From Mesorhizobium caraganae (GTDB lineage: Bacteria; Pseudomonadota; Alphaproteobacteria; Rhizobiales; Rhizobiaceae), in contig NZ_JAFCGY010000038.1 in the NCBI RefSeq assembly GCF_016836705.1, positions 1 through 42,901 on the forward strand: a stretch of DNA of 42,901 nucleotides, read 5' to 3'. The notes beneath the pieces were generated by a model, which had not been told where the DNA came from, searched no databases, and saw nothing but the letters and a program-made list of their open reading frames with translations. Made by a program: the position numbers and the translations under genes. Below, piece by piece: positions 8,042 through 17,843 of the stretch (position 1 is its first letter; each line of letters begins with the position of its first letter).

Positions 8042-8209
8042 TCATCGCTGGTGTGGATCGATCTCGCGGACGATCTGGGCGACCTCTCCTTCATACTCGT
8101 CGGCCCGCACGACCGAAAGTGTTCCGTCGCCGGCGCGGAAGATGACGATGCTGACCATCAGGCTGGTGGCGAGGCTGAAGGCGAAGGCGTTGGCTTCCAT
8201 GAGGGACAT
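8042..8209 (-). CDS. Small hypothetical protein, 55 aa
   Basis: The ATG at 8209 has GGAG about ten bases upstream and gives a 55-residue protein. The first half is fairly hydrophobic (ANAFAFSLATSLMVSIVIF), followed by a charged half RADEYEGEVAQIVREIDPHQR. The hydrophobic stretch may be a single membrane span or the core of a small helical protein. It lies downstream of the DUF2493 gene on the same strand, with a 357-base gap. No family was recognised. Confidence 0.5.
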   Translation of the reverse strand: MSLMEANAFAFSLATSLMVSIVIFRAGDGTLSVVRADEYEGEVAQIVREIDPHQR

Positions 8210-8566
8210 TTTTCCGGCTCCTGTTCTGGAAGCGAGGAGCGATCCCCGCGTGACAGGCGCCCGATGTGTCCGGCCGAGAGCCGCAATCACCGTGAAGGCA
8301 AGGCCGAAACGGCGGCACGCTTTGCGTAGTCCGACCCTTTATGGGTTGATGGCATCAGGCCCTTGGACCGGATCAAGGAATTGCGCCGACAAACGCGGCG
8401 ATCGGTTCCCTGTTCTCCATTGCAGGACCAGATGCGATGTGACCCTCGTGGTCCGCAGCCTTGCCTTCATCGCCGCCACATCGGCAGGGGCGGTCGTCCG
8501 ATCAACGCGCCGGGAGCGACTGAAATCAGAGCGGATGATTTTCAGGCGAGTGGACTGGTGGCCCCT
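8210..8566. other. Gene-free stretch, nothing recognised
   Basis: Between the DUF2493 stop and the small 55-residue gene no open frame has coding character, and no repeat or terminator stands out. Confidence 0.4.
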
Positions 8567-9496
8567 TCACGCGGCGCCGAACTTCATCACCGGAATGCCG
8601 AGTTTGCGGGCCTTGTCGGCGAGGTTGTCCTGAATGCCAGAGCCGGGGAAATGAATGACGCCGATCGGCAAGGTGTCGAGCATGGCGTCGTTGCGCTTGA
8701 AGGGCGCGGCCTTGGCATGCCTGGTCCAGTCCGGCTTGAAGGCAATCTGTGGCACCTTGCGACTGTGAGCCCATTTGGCCGCGATCAACTCTGCACCTTT
8801 TGGCGATCCGCCGTGTAGCAAGACCATGTCCGGATGCTTGCCATGGACCTGGTCGAGCTTGGCCCAGATCAGCAGATGATCGTTGAAATCGAGCCCGCCG
8901 GTGAAGGCGACTTTCGGTCCAGGTGGCAACAGCACGTGGATATCTGCATGCTTCCTCGCGGCAACGAAGTCCCGGCTGTCAATCATTGCCGCGGTCAGGT
9001 TGCGATGGTTGACGACAGAGCCCGAACGCGGGCGCCAGATCGAGTGGGTGTGACGCTCGTAATGCTCGGCGGCCTGGTCGCGCATCAATTCGAAGGCGCT
9101 GCGGCGTTCGAGCAGTGTCTGACCTTGGGCGATGAGGCGCTCGAGCTCAACCGACTTGACCTCGGATCCGTCTTGTTCGCGCTGCAGCCGTTGCTGGCAA
9201 AGCTCGTTTTCATCGAGCTCGCGTTCGATCCGCTTGGTCGCGCGATGGAACAGATTGACCGTGCCCCACAGCAGCTCTTCGAGATCGGGCTCAAGGCGTG
9301 TGTCGGCCATCGCTACCAGGAGAGCGTCGAAGATGTCGGCGATGCTGGCTGCCACGACCCGGCCTTCGGGAAGCGGACGCGGATCGGGTTCATCATCGAA
9401 GGGACGGTAGCCGTAGAGCTGAAGCTCCTGCAGGACGTGGTCGATGGGTGATGATGCGGGTTGCGGCTCGAAGTCGGTATCGTGCTCGGTGCTCAT
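8567..9496 (-). CDS. DUF2493 (SLOG-fold) protein
   Basis: The 309-residue protein has an N-terminal helical region with a Glu/Arg-rich coiled-coil-like part (residues about 85-150: RATKRIERELDENELCQQRL). The C-terminal domain is DUF2493: KVAFTGGLDFNDHLLIWAKLDQVHGKHPDMVLLHGG, SPKGAELIAAKWAHSRKVPQ, and IHFPGSGIQDNLADKARKLGIPV. The FTGG and LLHGGSPKGAE motifs fit the SLOG superfamily of nucleotide-binding Rossmann-like folds related to DprA. DUF2493 proteins are very frequent on alphaproteobacterial plasmids and ICEs, next to Toprim and ParB-like genes as here. Their ligand and role are not established. The start at 9496 has only a weak AAGG upstream. Confidence 0.87.
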   Translation of the reverse strand: MSTEHDTDFEPQPASSPIDHVLQELQLYGYRPFDDEPDPRPLPEGRVVAASIADIFDALLVAMADTRLEPDLEELLWGTVNLFHRATKRIERELDENELCQQRLQREQDGSEVKSVELERLIAQGQTLLERRSAFELMRDQAAEHYERHTHSIWRPRSGSVVNHRNLTAAMIDSRDFVAARKHADIHVLLPPGPKVAFTGGLDFNDHLLIWAKLDQVHGKHPDMVLLHGGSPKGAELIAAKWAHSRKVPQIAFKPDWTRHAKAAPFKRNDAMLDTLPIGVIHFPGSGIQDNLADKARKLGIPVMKFGAA

Positions 9497-9850
9497 GGCG
9501 GCTCGCCTTCGGGGGATCGGCCGCGCCCATCGCGGCCTTCATGGCGACGAAGGCGATGGACGGTCCGGACTTGCACCCGAAGCGCCAGCGCAGGGCCGGA
9601 ACGGGAGTGAAGGATGGCGAAGCCCGGCTATTTTGCCTCGCGATGGAAAGGCCCGAAGACTGGGCCCCGCGCGATCCGACGCGTGGGGTGGCAAGGGCCG
9701 CCGGAAAATGGCCGGACGCAGCCATTGCCTGTCCGGACCGGCCGGCGCCCGATCGCCCTCTGGAAGGCCGTGGGCCGGCCCTCGCCTCAGCGAAGGTCCC
9801 CCTGCGACCCGAGTCACGCATCGCTGGCGCACCCCTCTTCCCCTTTCCGG
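9497..9850. other. GC-rich gap between Toprim and DUF2493 genes
   Basis: The open frames here are Arg/Pro/Ala-rich with no recognisable motif, and coding bias is unconvincing. The stretch probably holds the promoter or leader of the DUF2493 gene. Confidence 0.4.
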
Positions 9851-10909
9851 TCAGGCCGCCAGCTCCATGAAGCGTTCGACATCCTGCGGCGCGATCTGGA
9901 CACGCAGGATCGCCCTCAGTGCAGCAGTACCGAGCAGACGCAGATCTTCGTTGAAGTCACCGAGCCGCGGTGTGAGCACCATCGCCTCGATACCGGCCGC
10001 GCTGGTGCGTTCAACGAGGGTTGCCACAGCTGTGTCGCCTGCCGGATCATTGTCGCGGGCAATATAGAGCCGCCGCAATGTGTCAGGGAACAGGATTGCG
10101 GACAGATGCGCCGCCGACAGCGCCGCGATCGCTGGCATGGTGGGCAGGAGAGAGCGTTGCGACAGCATGGTCTCGATGCCTTCGCCGGCGGCCATGACGT
10201 CGTGGCAGCAGCCGAAGCGGACGGCGTGTCCGAGCAGTTCGCCCATGGCCCGCCTCGGCGTGTCGATCGGAGCGCGGCCAAGATTGGCCGCGCTGAATCC
10301 GCCCGGATCAAGCCAGGTGCGGTGGGCGCCGGTGAGCTTGCCTGTGAGGTCGGTGACCGTCGCGATCATTGCCGGCCATGTTTCGGTCGGGCCGCGCTCT
10401 GGACGGTAATAGCAGCGCGGATGAAACCGAAGGCTCCCGGTTTCATGCAAGGCTGTAATCGCGCGTCCGCGCAGATACGTCTCCACAAGCGTTCCTGATA
10501 TCGGCTGCGAAATGGAGACCAGCCGCCGCGCCGCTTCGGGAGAGCCGCCGGCAGCGGGAACGGCTTGCTCCCACCGGTCCTTTGGTTGGTTCGTCGTCAG
10601 GGGCATCGACAGAAAGCTGCGCGCCTCGGCGCAGACGTCCTTGAAATCGACAAGGCCAAGCGATTCCCGAATGACGTCCAGAAGGTCGCCATGCTCGCCG
10701 GTGGCGGCGTCGGTCCATTTGCCTGCGGCGCCCTTGCCGGAATCCGATCCCTTGAGACGGACAAACATCGAGCGCCCCGGCGCATTGCGGGCGTCGCCAA
10801 CCAGCCAGTAGCGGCCCTCACGGCGGCCATTGGGAAGGTAGCGGCGGCAAACCGCCTCCGCCCGCTGAGCGAGACGGCTTGCCAGTTCGGATGTATCGCG
10901 AGGCGGCAT
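9851..10909 (-). CDS. Toprim domain-containing protein (primase-like)
   Basis: The 352-residue protein starts MPPRDTSELASRLAQRAEAV. It contains an N-terminal region typical of plasmid primase-like proteins (RYLPNGRREGRYWLVGD, GKWTDAATGEHGDLLDVIRE). The C-terminal Toprim domain (about residues 205-310) shows AAGEGIETMLSQRSLLPTMP with the conserved Glu, and RLYIARDNDPAGDTAV with the D-x-D metal site. Toprim proteins of this kind are carried by rhizobial ICEs beside helicase/methylase genes and may prime replication of the transferred strand. Its ATG overlaps by one base the TGA of the upstream helicase C-terminal frame (TGATG), so translation is probably coupled. Confidence 0.88.
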   Translation of the reverse strand: MPPRDTSELASRLAQRAEAVCRRYLPNGRREGRYWLVGDARNAPGRSMFVRLKGSDSGKGAAGKWTDAATGEHGDLLDVIRESLGLVDFKDVCAEARSFLSMPLTTNQPKDRWEQAVPAAGGSPEAARRLVSISQPISGTLVETYLRGRAITALHETGSLRFHPRCYYRPERGPTETWPAMIATVTDLTGKLTGAHRTWLDPGGFSAANLGRAPIDTPRRAMGELLGHAVRFGCCHDVMAAGEGIETMLSQRSLLPTMPAIAALSAAHLSAILFPDTLRRLYIARDNDPAGDTAVATLVERTSAAGIEAMVLTPRLGDFNEDLRLLGTAALRAILRVQIAPQDVERFMELAA

Positions 10910-11892
10910 CACGTGGCCTCCCTCTCGCTGATACGCTGTATCGGATGACGCTCGATGACCTTGGCAAGAACCGCAGGTCCACTTGCGTCCGCGGGCACGA
11001 ACATGCGCAGCTTCCAGGAGATGATCTCGTGGAAAAGTCCGTAGGCCGTTAGCCGCTCGCGCATGGTATCGGTGAAGCCCGACAGCTCGATGCGATTGGC
11101 GCCCATGACGCGGACGCGGCGCAGATGAAGTCCCTCGGCAAGGTCGAGCATCGTGCGCCCATCTGCAAGGGCGTTGAAGGCATCTGATGCTGTGATCGCG
11201 CTGACACCGGTTTCGAGCGCGCCGGCGGCCCATGCGGCCGAAACCCTGCGCCCGATGATGCGCTCCCCCTCGTCGGTCTGGAGCCGATAGACTCTGCTCG
11301 ATTCGTTTGGAAGTCGCTTCCAGATCGGCAGCAGCAGCCCCGCGACGATGTGGATGGTCGAGTCCGAGAAAGCCGGGACGCTCGCGACCTCGGCACTCCA
11401 GGCGGCGGTGAAGGTCTCGCGATCAGCCTGCTGCCAATGACTATCCTCCATCATACGCAGGGGGGCATGGTGTTGCTCCATCGGCCGGATCAGCCGGACA
11501 CGCCGTTCGCTTTCGCCATCATCGAGCATGAACGATGGCGCGGGCACTTGCACGGCAGCGCGCCCTGAGCGTTCGTTGACCAGCAGGATCGCACGCTGAT
11601 CGTCGAGCTGGGCGACAGCTTCCTCGACGGGCACGGGTCGGTTGCGCTGGCGCTGATCGATGGTGAGGAGCTGCGTTTCGGCGCCGGTGCCCGGATGGGT
11701 GTAGATCGCCCGCCGGTCGGCGACGACGAAGCTCTCTGCTCGCAGCGTTTCGAGTCCAAGATCATAAATCCCAGCCGCGATGGCGCCTTCCACTTTCGCG
11801 GTGAGCAACTGCTCGAAAGCCTCGAACAGGATGTCCTGCAGGTCGATGGTGAGCGCCAGCAGTCTATTGAGGAAAGTGGTGATCGGCGGCAA
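10909..11892 (-). pseudogene. C-terminal part of strawberry-notch helicase, out of frame
   Basis: This frame reads LPPITTFLNRLLALTIDLQD and continues through LLTAKVEGAIAAGIYDLGLE to an end at EREAT. It is the C-terminal domain found in the same polypeptide as the upstream helicase in intact family members. The first possible start in this frame is a TTG at 11892 with no ribosome binding site. The upstream frame ends 29 bases into this one. Removing one G near 11896-11899 joins DENGK directly to DELPPITTFLNRLL, giving one protein of about 1,440 residues. It is therefore listed as the detached end of that gene. Its stop overlaps the Toprim start. Confidence 0.85.
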
Positions 11893-14800
11893 CTCGTCCT
11901 TTGCCGTTCTCGTCCGTAAGCGTCAGCCCCGTGGTCTGCTCGAACAGCGTGAGTGAGCAGCCCTCGACCTTGCCGCGGACGATCAGCAGGTAGAGCTGGC
12001 GCAGCGCATCGCGCGCATAATGCGATTCCAGATTGTCCTCCGGCCGGAACAGGCCTTGCCCGCCGGTCTGGCGCTGACCCCGCGTGATCGCGCCCAGCGT
12101 ATCGAGACGCCGGGCAATCGTGGAGAGGAAGCGTTTCTCGGCCTTCACGTTGGTGGCGATCGGGCGAAAAAGCGGCGGCTGCGCCTGGCTGGTCCGATGC
12201 GTTCGGCCAAGGCCCTGGATGGCGGTATCGGCTTTCCAGCCAGGCTCGAGAAGATAGTGGATGCGCAGACGCGTGTTCCGCGCCGAGAGCTCTGCATGGT
12301 AGCTTCGGCCCGTCCCGCCGGCATCGCTGAACACCAGGATACGTTTGACGTCATCCATGAAGGCCTGGGTCTCGGCGAGATTGGCCGAGGCCGCGCGGCC
12401 CTCGACCATCAAGCGTTCGCCCTTCCTGACGATGCGTCGCGACCGGCCCGTCACCTCCGCGACCATGCCGGTGCCGAAGCGCTGGACGATCTGGTCGAGC
12501 GCGCCAGGAACCGGTGGAAGGCTCGCCAGCTTCTCGAGCAGGGCCGTGCGGCGCGCGACCGCCTCGCGGCTTTCAACGGGTTGGCCGTCACGAAACACGG
12601 GCCTCGACGATAGGTTCCCTTCCGAATCCGTGAAGGGTTCGTAGAGTTGAACTGGAAAGGAATGCTCGAGGTAATCGAGCACATATTCGCGCGGCGTGAT
12701 GTCGACCCGGACATCGTTCCATTCCTGCGTCGGCACCTCCGCCAGCCTGCGTTCCATCAGCGCCTCGCCGGTGGAGACGATCTGAACGACGGTCGAATGC
12801 CCGGACTGGAGATCCTGCTCGATCGAGCGGATCAGCGTCGGCGTCTTCATCGACGTCAGCAGATGACCGAAGAAGCGCTGCTTGGCGCTTTCGAAAGCCG
12901 AGCGCGCGGCGGACTTGGCCTGGCGGTTCAACGTGCCGCTATCGCCCGTGATGTTGGCGGCCTGCATGGCCGCGTCGAGATGGTTGTGAATGATCGCAAA
13001 AGCGCCGGCATAGGCATCGTAGATTCGGCATTGTTCAAGCGTCAGTTCATGCTCGACCAGTTCATACTCGACGCCGTCGAAGGAGAGCGAGCGTGCCGTG
13101 TAGAGGCCGAGCGCACGAAGGTCCCGGGCGAGCACCTCCATCGCCGCCACGCCACCCGCCTCGATCGCCTCGACGAACTCCGCGCGGGTCGAGAACGGGA
13201 AGTCCTCGCCGCCCCAGAGGCCAAGCCTCTGGGCGTAGGCCAGATTGGCCACGGTGGTCGCGCCAGTGGCGGAGACATAGACGACACGGGCGCCGGGCAA
13301 AGCATGTTGCAGGCGCAAGCCGGCGCGACCTTGCTGTGAGGGCGCGACATCGCCACGCTCTCCCTTGCCGCCGCCGGCATTCTGCATGGCGTGCGCCTCG
13401 TCGAATATGAGCACTCCGTCGAAACCCGAGCCCAACCATTCGACGATCTGCCTGACGCGCGAAACCTTTTCGCCGCGGTCGTCGGATCGTAGCGTGGCAT
13501 AGGTTGTAAACAGGATGCCTTCCGGCAACGTGACAGGCCGCCCTTGCGGGAAGCGCGACAGCGGCGTGACCAGCAGACGCTCCATGCCGAGCGCGGCCCA
13601 GTCGCGCTGGGCGTCCTCGAGCAGCTTGTCTGATTTCGAGATCCACACAGCCTTGCGCCGGCCTTGCAGCCAGTTGTCAAGAACGATGCTCGCCGACTGG
13701 CGGCCCTTGCCGACGCCGGTTCCGTCGCCGATGAAGAAGCCGCGCCGGAAGCGCACGGCTGCCGGCGCGTCATCGGGTGCTGCTTTGACAACATCGAGCG
13801 TGTGGTCGACTGACCACGATCCGGCGAGAAACCCGCAATGGGCCTCGCCGGCAAGGATCACCGTTTCGAGCTGGGCGTCGGAGAGCGACCTCAGGATATC
13901 GTCGGGCAGAGTTGGGCGATAAGTGGGCTTTGGCGGCGCGACCGACGCCATCGCTGCGGACTGCACCAGCCTGGTCGGGTGCGCCTGTGAGCCAGGAATA
14001 CGGATCGTCTGCAATCTATAATCCTCGTAGATCGCGTCGGTCAGCCGTGCTCCCTCGTCGGGCGTCCAATCGACCGTCTCGTACGACAGTTCAACGCCGA
14101 CGGGCTCGGACGGCTGCCGGTGAACTGGGCCTGTGACAGTGCGGGCGAGATAGCCGCGGACCGTCGGTGGAGTGGCGGGAACGACCTTGGCCGCTTCGGC
14201 GACCGGCAGCCGCGCCGGAACGTGTTCCTCGATCCAGCTGAGCAAGGTGGTGACATCCGGCGCAACGCCGAGTCCAATCGGGACGAGGGACGTATCACCA
14301 GCAGGCGTCTTGTCGATAACCGTCAGCCGGGTCTCGATCGTCGTGCCATGCTTGGCATAGACGGCGCCGCTGATCGTGGCGGTGAAAACGACACGACCAT
14401 GCTCATCGAGGCGCACGAATGCATCGCGGCACGCCGGCATCTCCGGCCCGAAACTCGCACCGGTGATGGTGACCAGCCGGCCCCCGTCAGCAAGCCGGGC
14501 GAGGGCTGAGGCGACATGGCGATAGGCCGCATCTGCGACGCGACCACGCACATTGGCGAGGACTGAGAATGGCGGATTCATCAGCACGACGGTGGGCAAG
14601 CTGACGGGATCGAGATGATCATCGATCTGGGCCGCGTCGAACCGCGTGACCGTAAGGGCCGGGAAGAGATTGGACAGAAGGCCCGCACGAGTCTCTGCAA
14701 GCTCGTTCAGGACAAGCGAGCCGCCCGCGATCTCGGCGAGGATGGCAAGCAGCCCGGTACCGGCGGAAGGTTCAAGGACCCGGTCGGACGCCGTTATGGC

Positions 14801-15220
14801 GGCCGCGGAGACGGCTGCGAGGCCGAGCGGGATAGGTGTCGAGAACTGCTGCAGCGCCTGAGTTTCCTCGGAGCGGCGGGTATGCGTGGGCAGAAGGTCC
14901 GCAATCCGGCTGAAAAGCGGCAAGGCGGAAGTCACGGAGCCGGCCTTGCGCAGAAGCGACCTGCCGTATTTGCGAAGGAACAGGACGGTGGCGGCCTCGC
15001 AGGCGTCATAGGCCGTCTTCCAGTCCCAGGCGCCGCTTGTGTCGGATGCTCCGAATGAGGCTTCCATCGCGGCTCGCAAGACGACGGCATCGACGCGCCG
15101 GCCGGATTCGAGGCGGGGGAGAAGACGCAGGGCTGCCGCGTAGACTGGTGCGGCTGGATCGACAGGCGCAGCGGCGGAAGAGACCGGGTTGCCGGTTAAT
15201 GTCGGAGACAAGAAATTCAT
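11864..15220 (-). CDS. Strawberry-notch helicase with methyltransferase domain, N-terminal part
   Basis: The 1,118-residue frame has two enzymatic parts. Residues about 120-270 are an adenine-type methyltransferase: VLEPSAGTGLLAIL binds SAM and VLMNPPF is the catalytic NPPF motif. Residues about 480-1060 are an SF2 helicase of the strawberry-notch type: GDGTGVGKGRQ is Walker A, LIFDEAHAMQN is the DEAH box, VVYVSATGATT is motif III, and GLGRTHRTSQAQPP is motif VI. Such proteins are hallmark cargo of large conjugative elements and probably remodel and methylate incoming or transferred DNA. The ATG at 15220 has AGAGGA seven bases upstream. The natural C terminus is cut off by a one-base shift near 11898, after TLTDENGK. 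Confidence 0.88.
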   Translation of the reverse strand: MNFLSPTLTGNPVSSAAAPVDPAAPVYAAALRLLPRLESGRRVDAVVLRAAMEASFGASDTSGAWDWKTAYDACEAATVLFLRKYGRSLLRKAGSVTSALPLFSRIADLLPTHTRRSEETQALQQFSTPIPLGLAAVSAAAITASDRVLEPSAGTGLLAILAEIAGGSLVLNELAETRAGLLSNLFPALTVTRFDAAQIDDHLDPVSLPTVVLMNPPFSVLANVRGRVADAAYRHVASALARLADGGRLVTITGASFGPEMPACRDAFVRLDEHGRVVFTATISGAVYAKHGTTIETRLTVIDKTPAGDTSLVPIGLGVAPDVTTLLSWIEEHVPARLPVAEAAKVVPATPPTVRGYLARTVTGPVHRQPSEPVGVELSYETVDWTPDEGARLTDAIYEDYRLQTIRIPGSQAHPTRLVQSAAMASVAPPKPTYRPTLPDDILRSLSDAQLETVILAGEAHCGFLAGSWSVDHTLDVVKAAPDDAPAAVRFRRGFFIGDGTGVGKGRQSASIVLDNWLQGRRKAVWISKSDKLLEDAQRDWAALGMERLLVTPLSRFPQGRPVTLPEGILFTTYATLRSDDRGEKVSRVRQIVEWLGSGFDGVLIFDEAHAMQNAGGGKGERGDVAPSQQGRAGLRLQHALPGARVVYVSATGATTVANLAYAQRLGLWGGEDFPFSTRAEFVEAIEAGGVAAMEVLARDLRALGLYTARSLSFDGVEYELVEHELTLEQCRIYDAYAGAFAIIHNHLDAAMQAANITGDSGTLNRQAKSAARSAFESAKQRFFGHLLTSMKTPTLIRSIEQDLQSGHSTVVQIVSTGEALMERRLAEVPTQEWNDVRVDITPREYVLDYLEHSFPVQLYEPFTDSEGNLSSRPVFRDGQPVESREAVARRTALLEKLASLPPVPGALDQIVQRFGTGMVAEVTGRSRRIVRKGERLMVEGRAASANLAETQAFMDDVKRILVFSDAGGTGRSYHAELSARNTRLRIHYLLEPGWKADTAIQGLGRTHRTSQAQPPLFRPIATNVKAEKRFLSTIARRLDTLGAITRGQRQTGGQGLFRPEDNLESHYARDALRQLYLLIVRGKVEGCSLTLFEQTTGLTLTDENGKGRVAADHHFPQ

Positions 15221-15305
15221 CGGAGATCCTCTGGAGAGCGAGACCAGGAAAAACCCATCGGCGCTCTCTCTGACCCGACGGGCTCAACCCGTTCCGGCCG
15301 GACAC
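15221..15305 (-). promoter_or_regulatory. Possible structured leader of the helicase gene
   Basis: On the transcribed strand the leader has ACGGGTTGAG followed by a potential 7-bp stem, CCGTCGG with CCGATGG, around an AGAGAG-containing loop. It resembles the two clearer leaders upstream of the parB-like and ardC genes but lacks the closing outer stem. This is a weak match. Confidence 0.35.
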
Positions 15306-15327
15306 TCACTCTCACCACCGTACGCAG

Positions 15328-15358
15328 AAAACGCCCGGCACTCTTGCGAGAGCCGGGC
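15328..15358 (-). terminator. Intrinsic terminator of the parB-like gene
   Basis: On the minus strand GCCCGGCTCTC-GCAA-GAGTGCCGGGC forms a hairpin followed by GTTTTC. It lies 24 bases past the stop of the parB-like gene and before the helicase start, so it separates two transcription units. Confidence 0.7.
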
Positions 15359-15381
15359 GATGGGCGCGGAAGGAAAACGGC

Positions 15382-17505
15382 CTATTCGGCGGCGTCTAGC
15401 TGTTTTTCTCCCTGGTCGACCAAAGCGACATCGTTGTCACTTGCCAGGAATTCAGGCAGAGCTTGATCTTCGTCGCCAGCGTTGGTGTCGACTGCTTCGG
15501 CATCACCGTCGACAAGCCGCAGAGGCTCGGGCAGCCAGCCACTATCGGCGAGCAGGCGTTCGGCTTCCTTGGCCATGTCGCCCTTCTTGAGGTGATCGAT
15601 GAGCTGGGAGGCGCGCTCGCCGGCACCCTCGCGAACGGCTTCGAGGATACGCGCCTTGGTGACGCGGCCGAGATAGTTGCCGACAGTGGGGCGCCATCCG
15701 GCGGCGATCATGTCGAGCCCAACTGCCCGAGCAAGGTGATCGGCATCCGCAAGGCGCTGCTGGACGCCGTGCGCCGAGATGGCGCCGTTACCGTAGCGAT
15801 CAGCCCTTTCGTATAGGGCGTTGACGCCGAAGGATGCGCAATGAGCGAACAGCTCAGTTTGCTCGGTACCCGTCAGTGCAGAGAGCGCGTCCCACAGGTC
15901 GGCGACGTCCGTTGGAAGACGCTTTTCCCAGGCCTCGTGGCGGGCCTGGATCGAGCGCGCATACGTCGTATCCCGAAGCCCTTCGGACTGGACCGGAAAG
16001 ACGGTGCCACGGACAAAGACTTCCATCGCCACGCCTTGCGCGCTGAAGCGAGAGAAAGCGTCACGGACGAATTTGTGAAGCACGGCCAGAAAAGCGATTG
16101 CGGGATCGTTTGCGAGCTTGTCGCGCAGAGCCAGCGTGCGATCCGCGGTCAGTTCCATCATGAGCCGATCCGGCAATGGCTTGTTGCTATCCTCCTCATC
16201 ATCGTCCGGGTCGACCGGCTGGCCACCGATGGTGATGATGGCCCGCTGAACCGAACCCGTCGCCTCGACGTCGGACCCGTCGACGTCGGAATGTTTGCCA
16301 CCCTCGGGCGTAACCGGCGCCTCATCTTCGGGCTTTACGTAACCGCGCTCCACGAGAAGCGCTCCGTCGGTATCGATGCTGACGAAGACACCCGCACGCG
16401 CGATTTCCGCAAGATCGAAGCGAACGGGACGCGCCTCGATCGACTTGACGGCCTTTTCGATCTCGCCAAACCGCTGGTCGACGTCATCCGGCAACTCGTC
16501 GGCCTCCTCGTACTGCGCCTGAAGCTTGTCGAACTCTTCACGCAGCGCATCGAGCGTTGCCTGTTCGTCATCTGTGAGTTCGATCGGCGTGCCCTCAAGC
16601 TCGCGCAAACCGCTTGTAGCGCCATAGGGGAAGCTCACCGCGACTTCGATCCACTTCCAGCCCTCATTGGCGATCTCGCCGGCCATCGTCTTTAGCTTGC
16701 CACTGACGAGCCGTTCAAGCAGCGGGACGTCTTGCAGCCACCCGCCATCATCAGACTGGAACAGATCGCGCAGCACTTCGCCGCCTGCCGCCTCATAGCT
16801 TTCGAGGCCGACGAACACGGCCCGCTTGTCGGATGCACGAACCGTCCCTTCCGTCAGCATCCGGCGGATCTGGTAGGGTTCCTTCGACCAGCTGTTCTTG
16901 ATCGCGTCCCAGACCTGCTCCTGTCGGGTGTGGTCGCTGCTAACGGAGAATGCCTCGAGCTGAGCGATCGTCATGCCGTCATCGGCGTAAACGTCGAGAA
17001 GCGCCGGCGATACGGTTGTGAGCTTGAGACGTTGCTTGACGATGTTGACCGAGATGAAGAAGGCGACTGCGATCTCCTCCTCCGACATGCCCTTGTCGCG
17101 CATATCCTTGAACGCGCGGTACTGGTCGAGAGGATGAAGCGGAGCGTGTTCAATGTTCTCGGCAAGAGAGATCTCCGCGGCGGCTATCGGACCGGACGAA
17201 TTTCCCACGACACAGGGAACGGACGCGGTCTTCGCGAGACGTTTCTGGTTCACAAGCATCTCGAGCGCGCGATAGCGGCGCCCACCGGCGGGGACCTCGA
17301 ACATTCCGGTCTCCTCGCCGCCGGCATCGAGCACGGGACGAACATGAATGCTCTGGATGAGACCGCGGCGGGCGATCGAGGCCGCGAGTTCCTCTATTGA
17401 GACGCCGGCCTTGATATGTCTGACATTGGTCTGGGCGAGCACCAGCTTGTTGAAAGGAATATCGCGCGAAGGCGACAGGGTGATCTTCTGAGCAGCGTTG
17501 GCCAT
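15382..17505 (-). CDS. ParB-like nuclease/partition domain protein, 707 aa
   Basis: The start at 17505 (MANAAQKITLSPSRDIPF) has GGAG 11 bases upstream; a longer frame exists but runs into the structured leader. Residues 15-110 are a ParB/Spo0J N-terminal domain: LVLAQTNVRHIKAGVSIEEL, then FEVPAGGRRYRALEML (the CTP/DNA-contacting GxRR box), then AEISLAENIEHAPLHPLDQY. A KorB/HTH-like segment follows (MSEEEIAVAFFISVNIVKQR). The remaining 500 residues are long, acidic and partly coiled coil (QYEEADELPDDVDQRFGE). Chromosomal ParB has about 290 residues; this 700-residue type is typical of ICEs and plasmids and probably has a regulatory or DNA-handling role rather than classic segregation. No parA is nearby. 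Confidence 0.9.
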   Translation of the reverse strand: MANAAQKITLSPSRDIPFNKLVLAQTNVRHIKAGVSIEELAASIARRGLIQSIHVRPVLDAGGEETGMFEVPAGGRRYRALEMLVNQKRLAKTASVPCVVGNSSGPIAAAEISLAENIEHAPLHPLDQYRAFKDMRDKGMSEEEIAVAFFISVNIVKQRLKLTTVSPALLDVYADDGMTIAQLEAFSVSSDHTRQEQVWDAIKNSWSKEPYQIRRMLTEGTVRASDKRAVFVGLESYEAAGGEVLRDLFQSDDGGWLQDVPLLERLVSGKLKTMAGEIANEGWKWIEVAVSFPYGATSGLRELEGTPIELTDDEQATLDALREEFDKLQAQYEEADELPDDVDQRFGEIEKAVKSIEARPVRFDLAEIARAGVFVSIDTDGALLVERGYVKPEDEAPVTPEGGKHSDVDGSDVEATGSVQRAIITIGGQPVDPDDDEEDSNKPLPDRLMMELTADRTLALRDKLANDPAIAFLAVLHKFVRDAFSRFSAQGVAMEVFVRGTVFPVQSEGLRDTTYARSIQARHEAWEKRLPTDVADLWDALSALTGTEQTELFAHCASFGVNALYERADRYGNGAISAHGVQQRLADADHLARAVGLDMIAAGWRPTVGNYLGRVTKARILEAVREGAGERASQLIDHLKKGDMAKEAERLLADSGWLPEPLRLVDGDAEAVDTNAGDEDQALPEFLASDNDVALVDQGEKQLDAAE

Positions 17506-17514
17506 CAAGGTTTC

Positions 17515-17565
17515 TCCACGACGGGCCGCCGAGAGCCTCTCTCTCGGCCTTGAACCCGTCACGAA
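17515..17565 (-). promoter_or_regulatory. Structured 5' leader RNA of the parB-like gene
   Basis: In the transcript an outer stem GACGGG/CCCGUC (17560-17555 with 17525-17520) encloses UUCAAG and an inner perfect 8-bp hairpin GCCGAGAG-AGAGG-CUCUCGGC (17548-17528). The ribosome binding site GGAG follows the outer stem directly. The same layout with compensating base changes precedes ardC, so it is a likely cis-regulatory RNA. It resembles, from memory, the published radC RNA motif found before antirestriction and DNA-handling genes. Confidence 0.72.
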
Positions 17566-17843
17566 ATCCCTCCAACCCTCTCCCTCTCCTACCAGCACGA
17601 GCCGGCACGCCGTTGTTCGACAACCGAGCCGGCACCGCGCGCACGCTTGGAAAGGCTTGTGGCCGTCAACGCGGTTTCCGCATGACCGATAACGAGAGGC
17701 GATCGATGAAACGCGGCTAGCACTTGATACCTATGCCGATCGGCAGGGCCGCCGCGTGCAATCCGGAGGCGGAACCCTGTGAATTCAAGGCAGCCGGTCC
17801 GTGATCGACGGGACCGCGCTTGCTCTGGTCGCGTCAACGAAGG

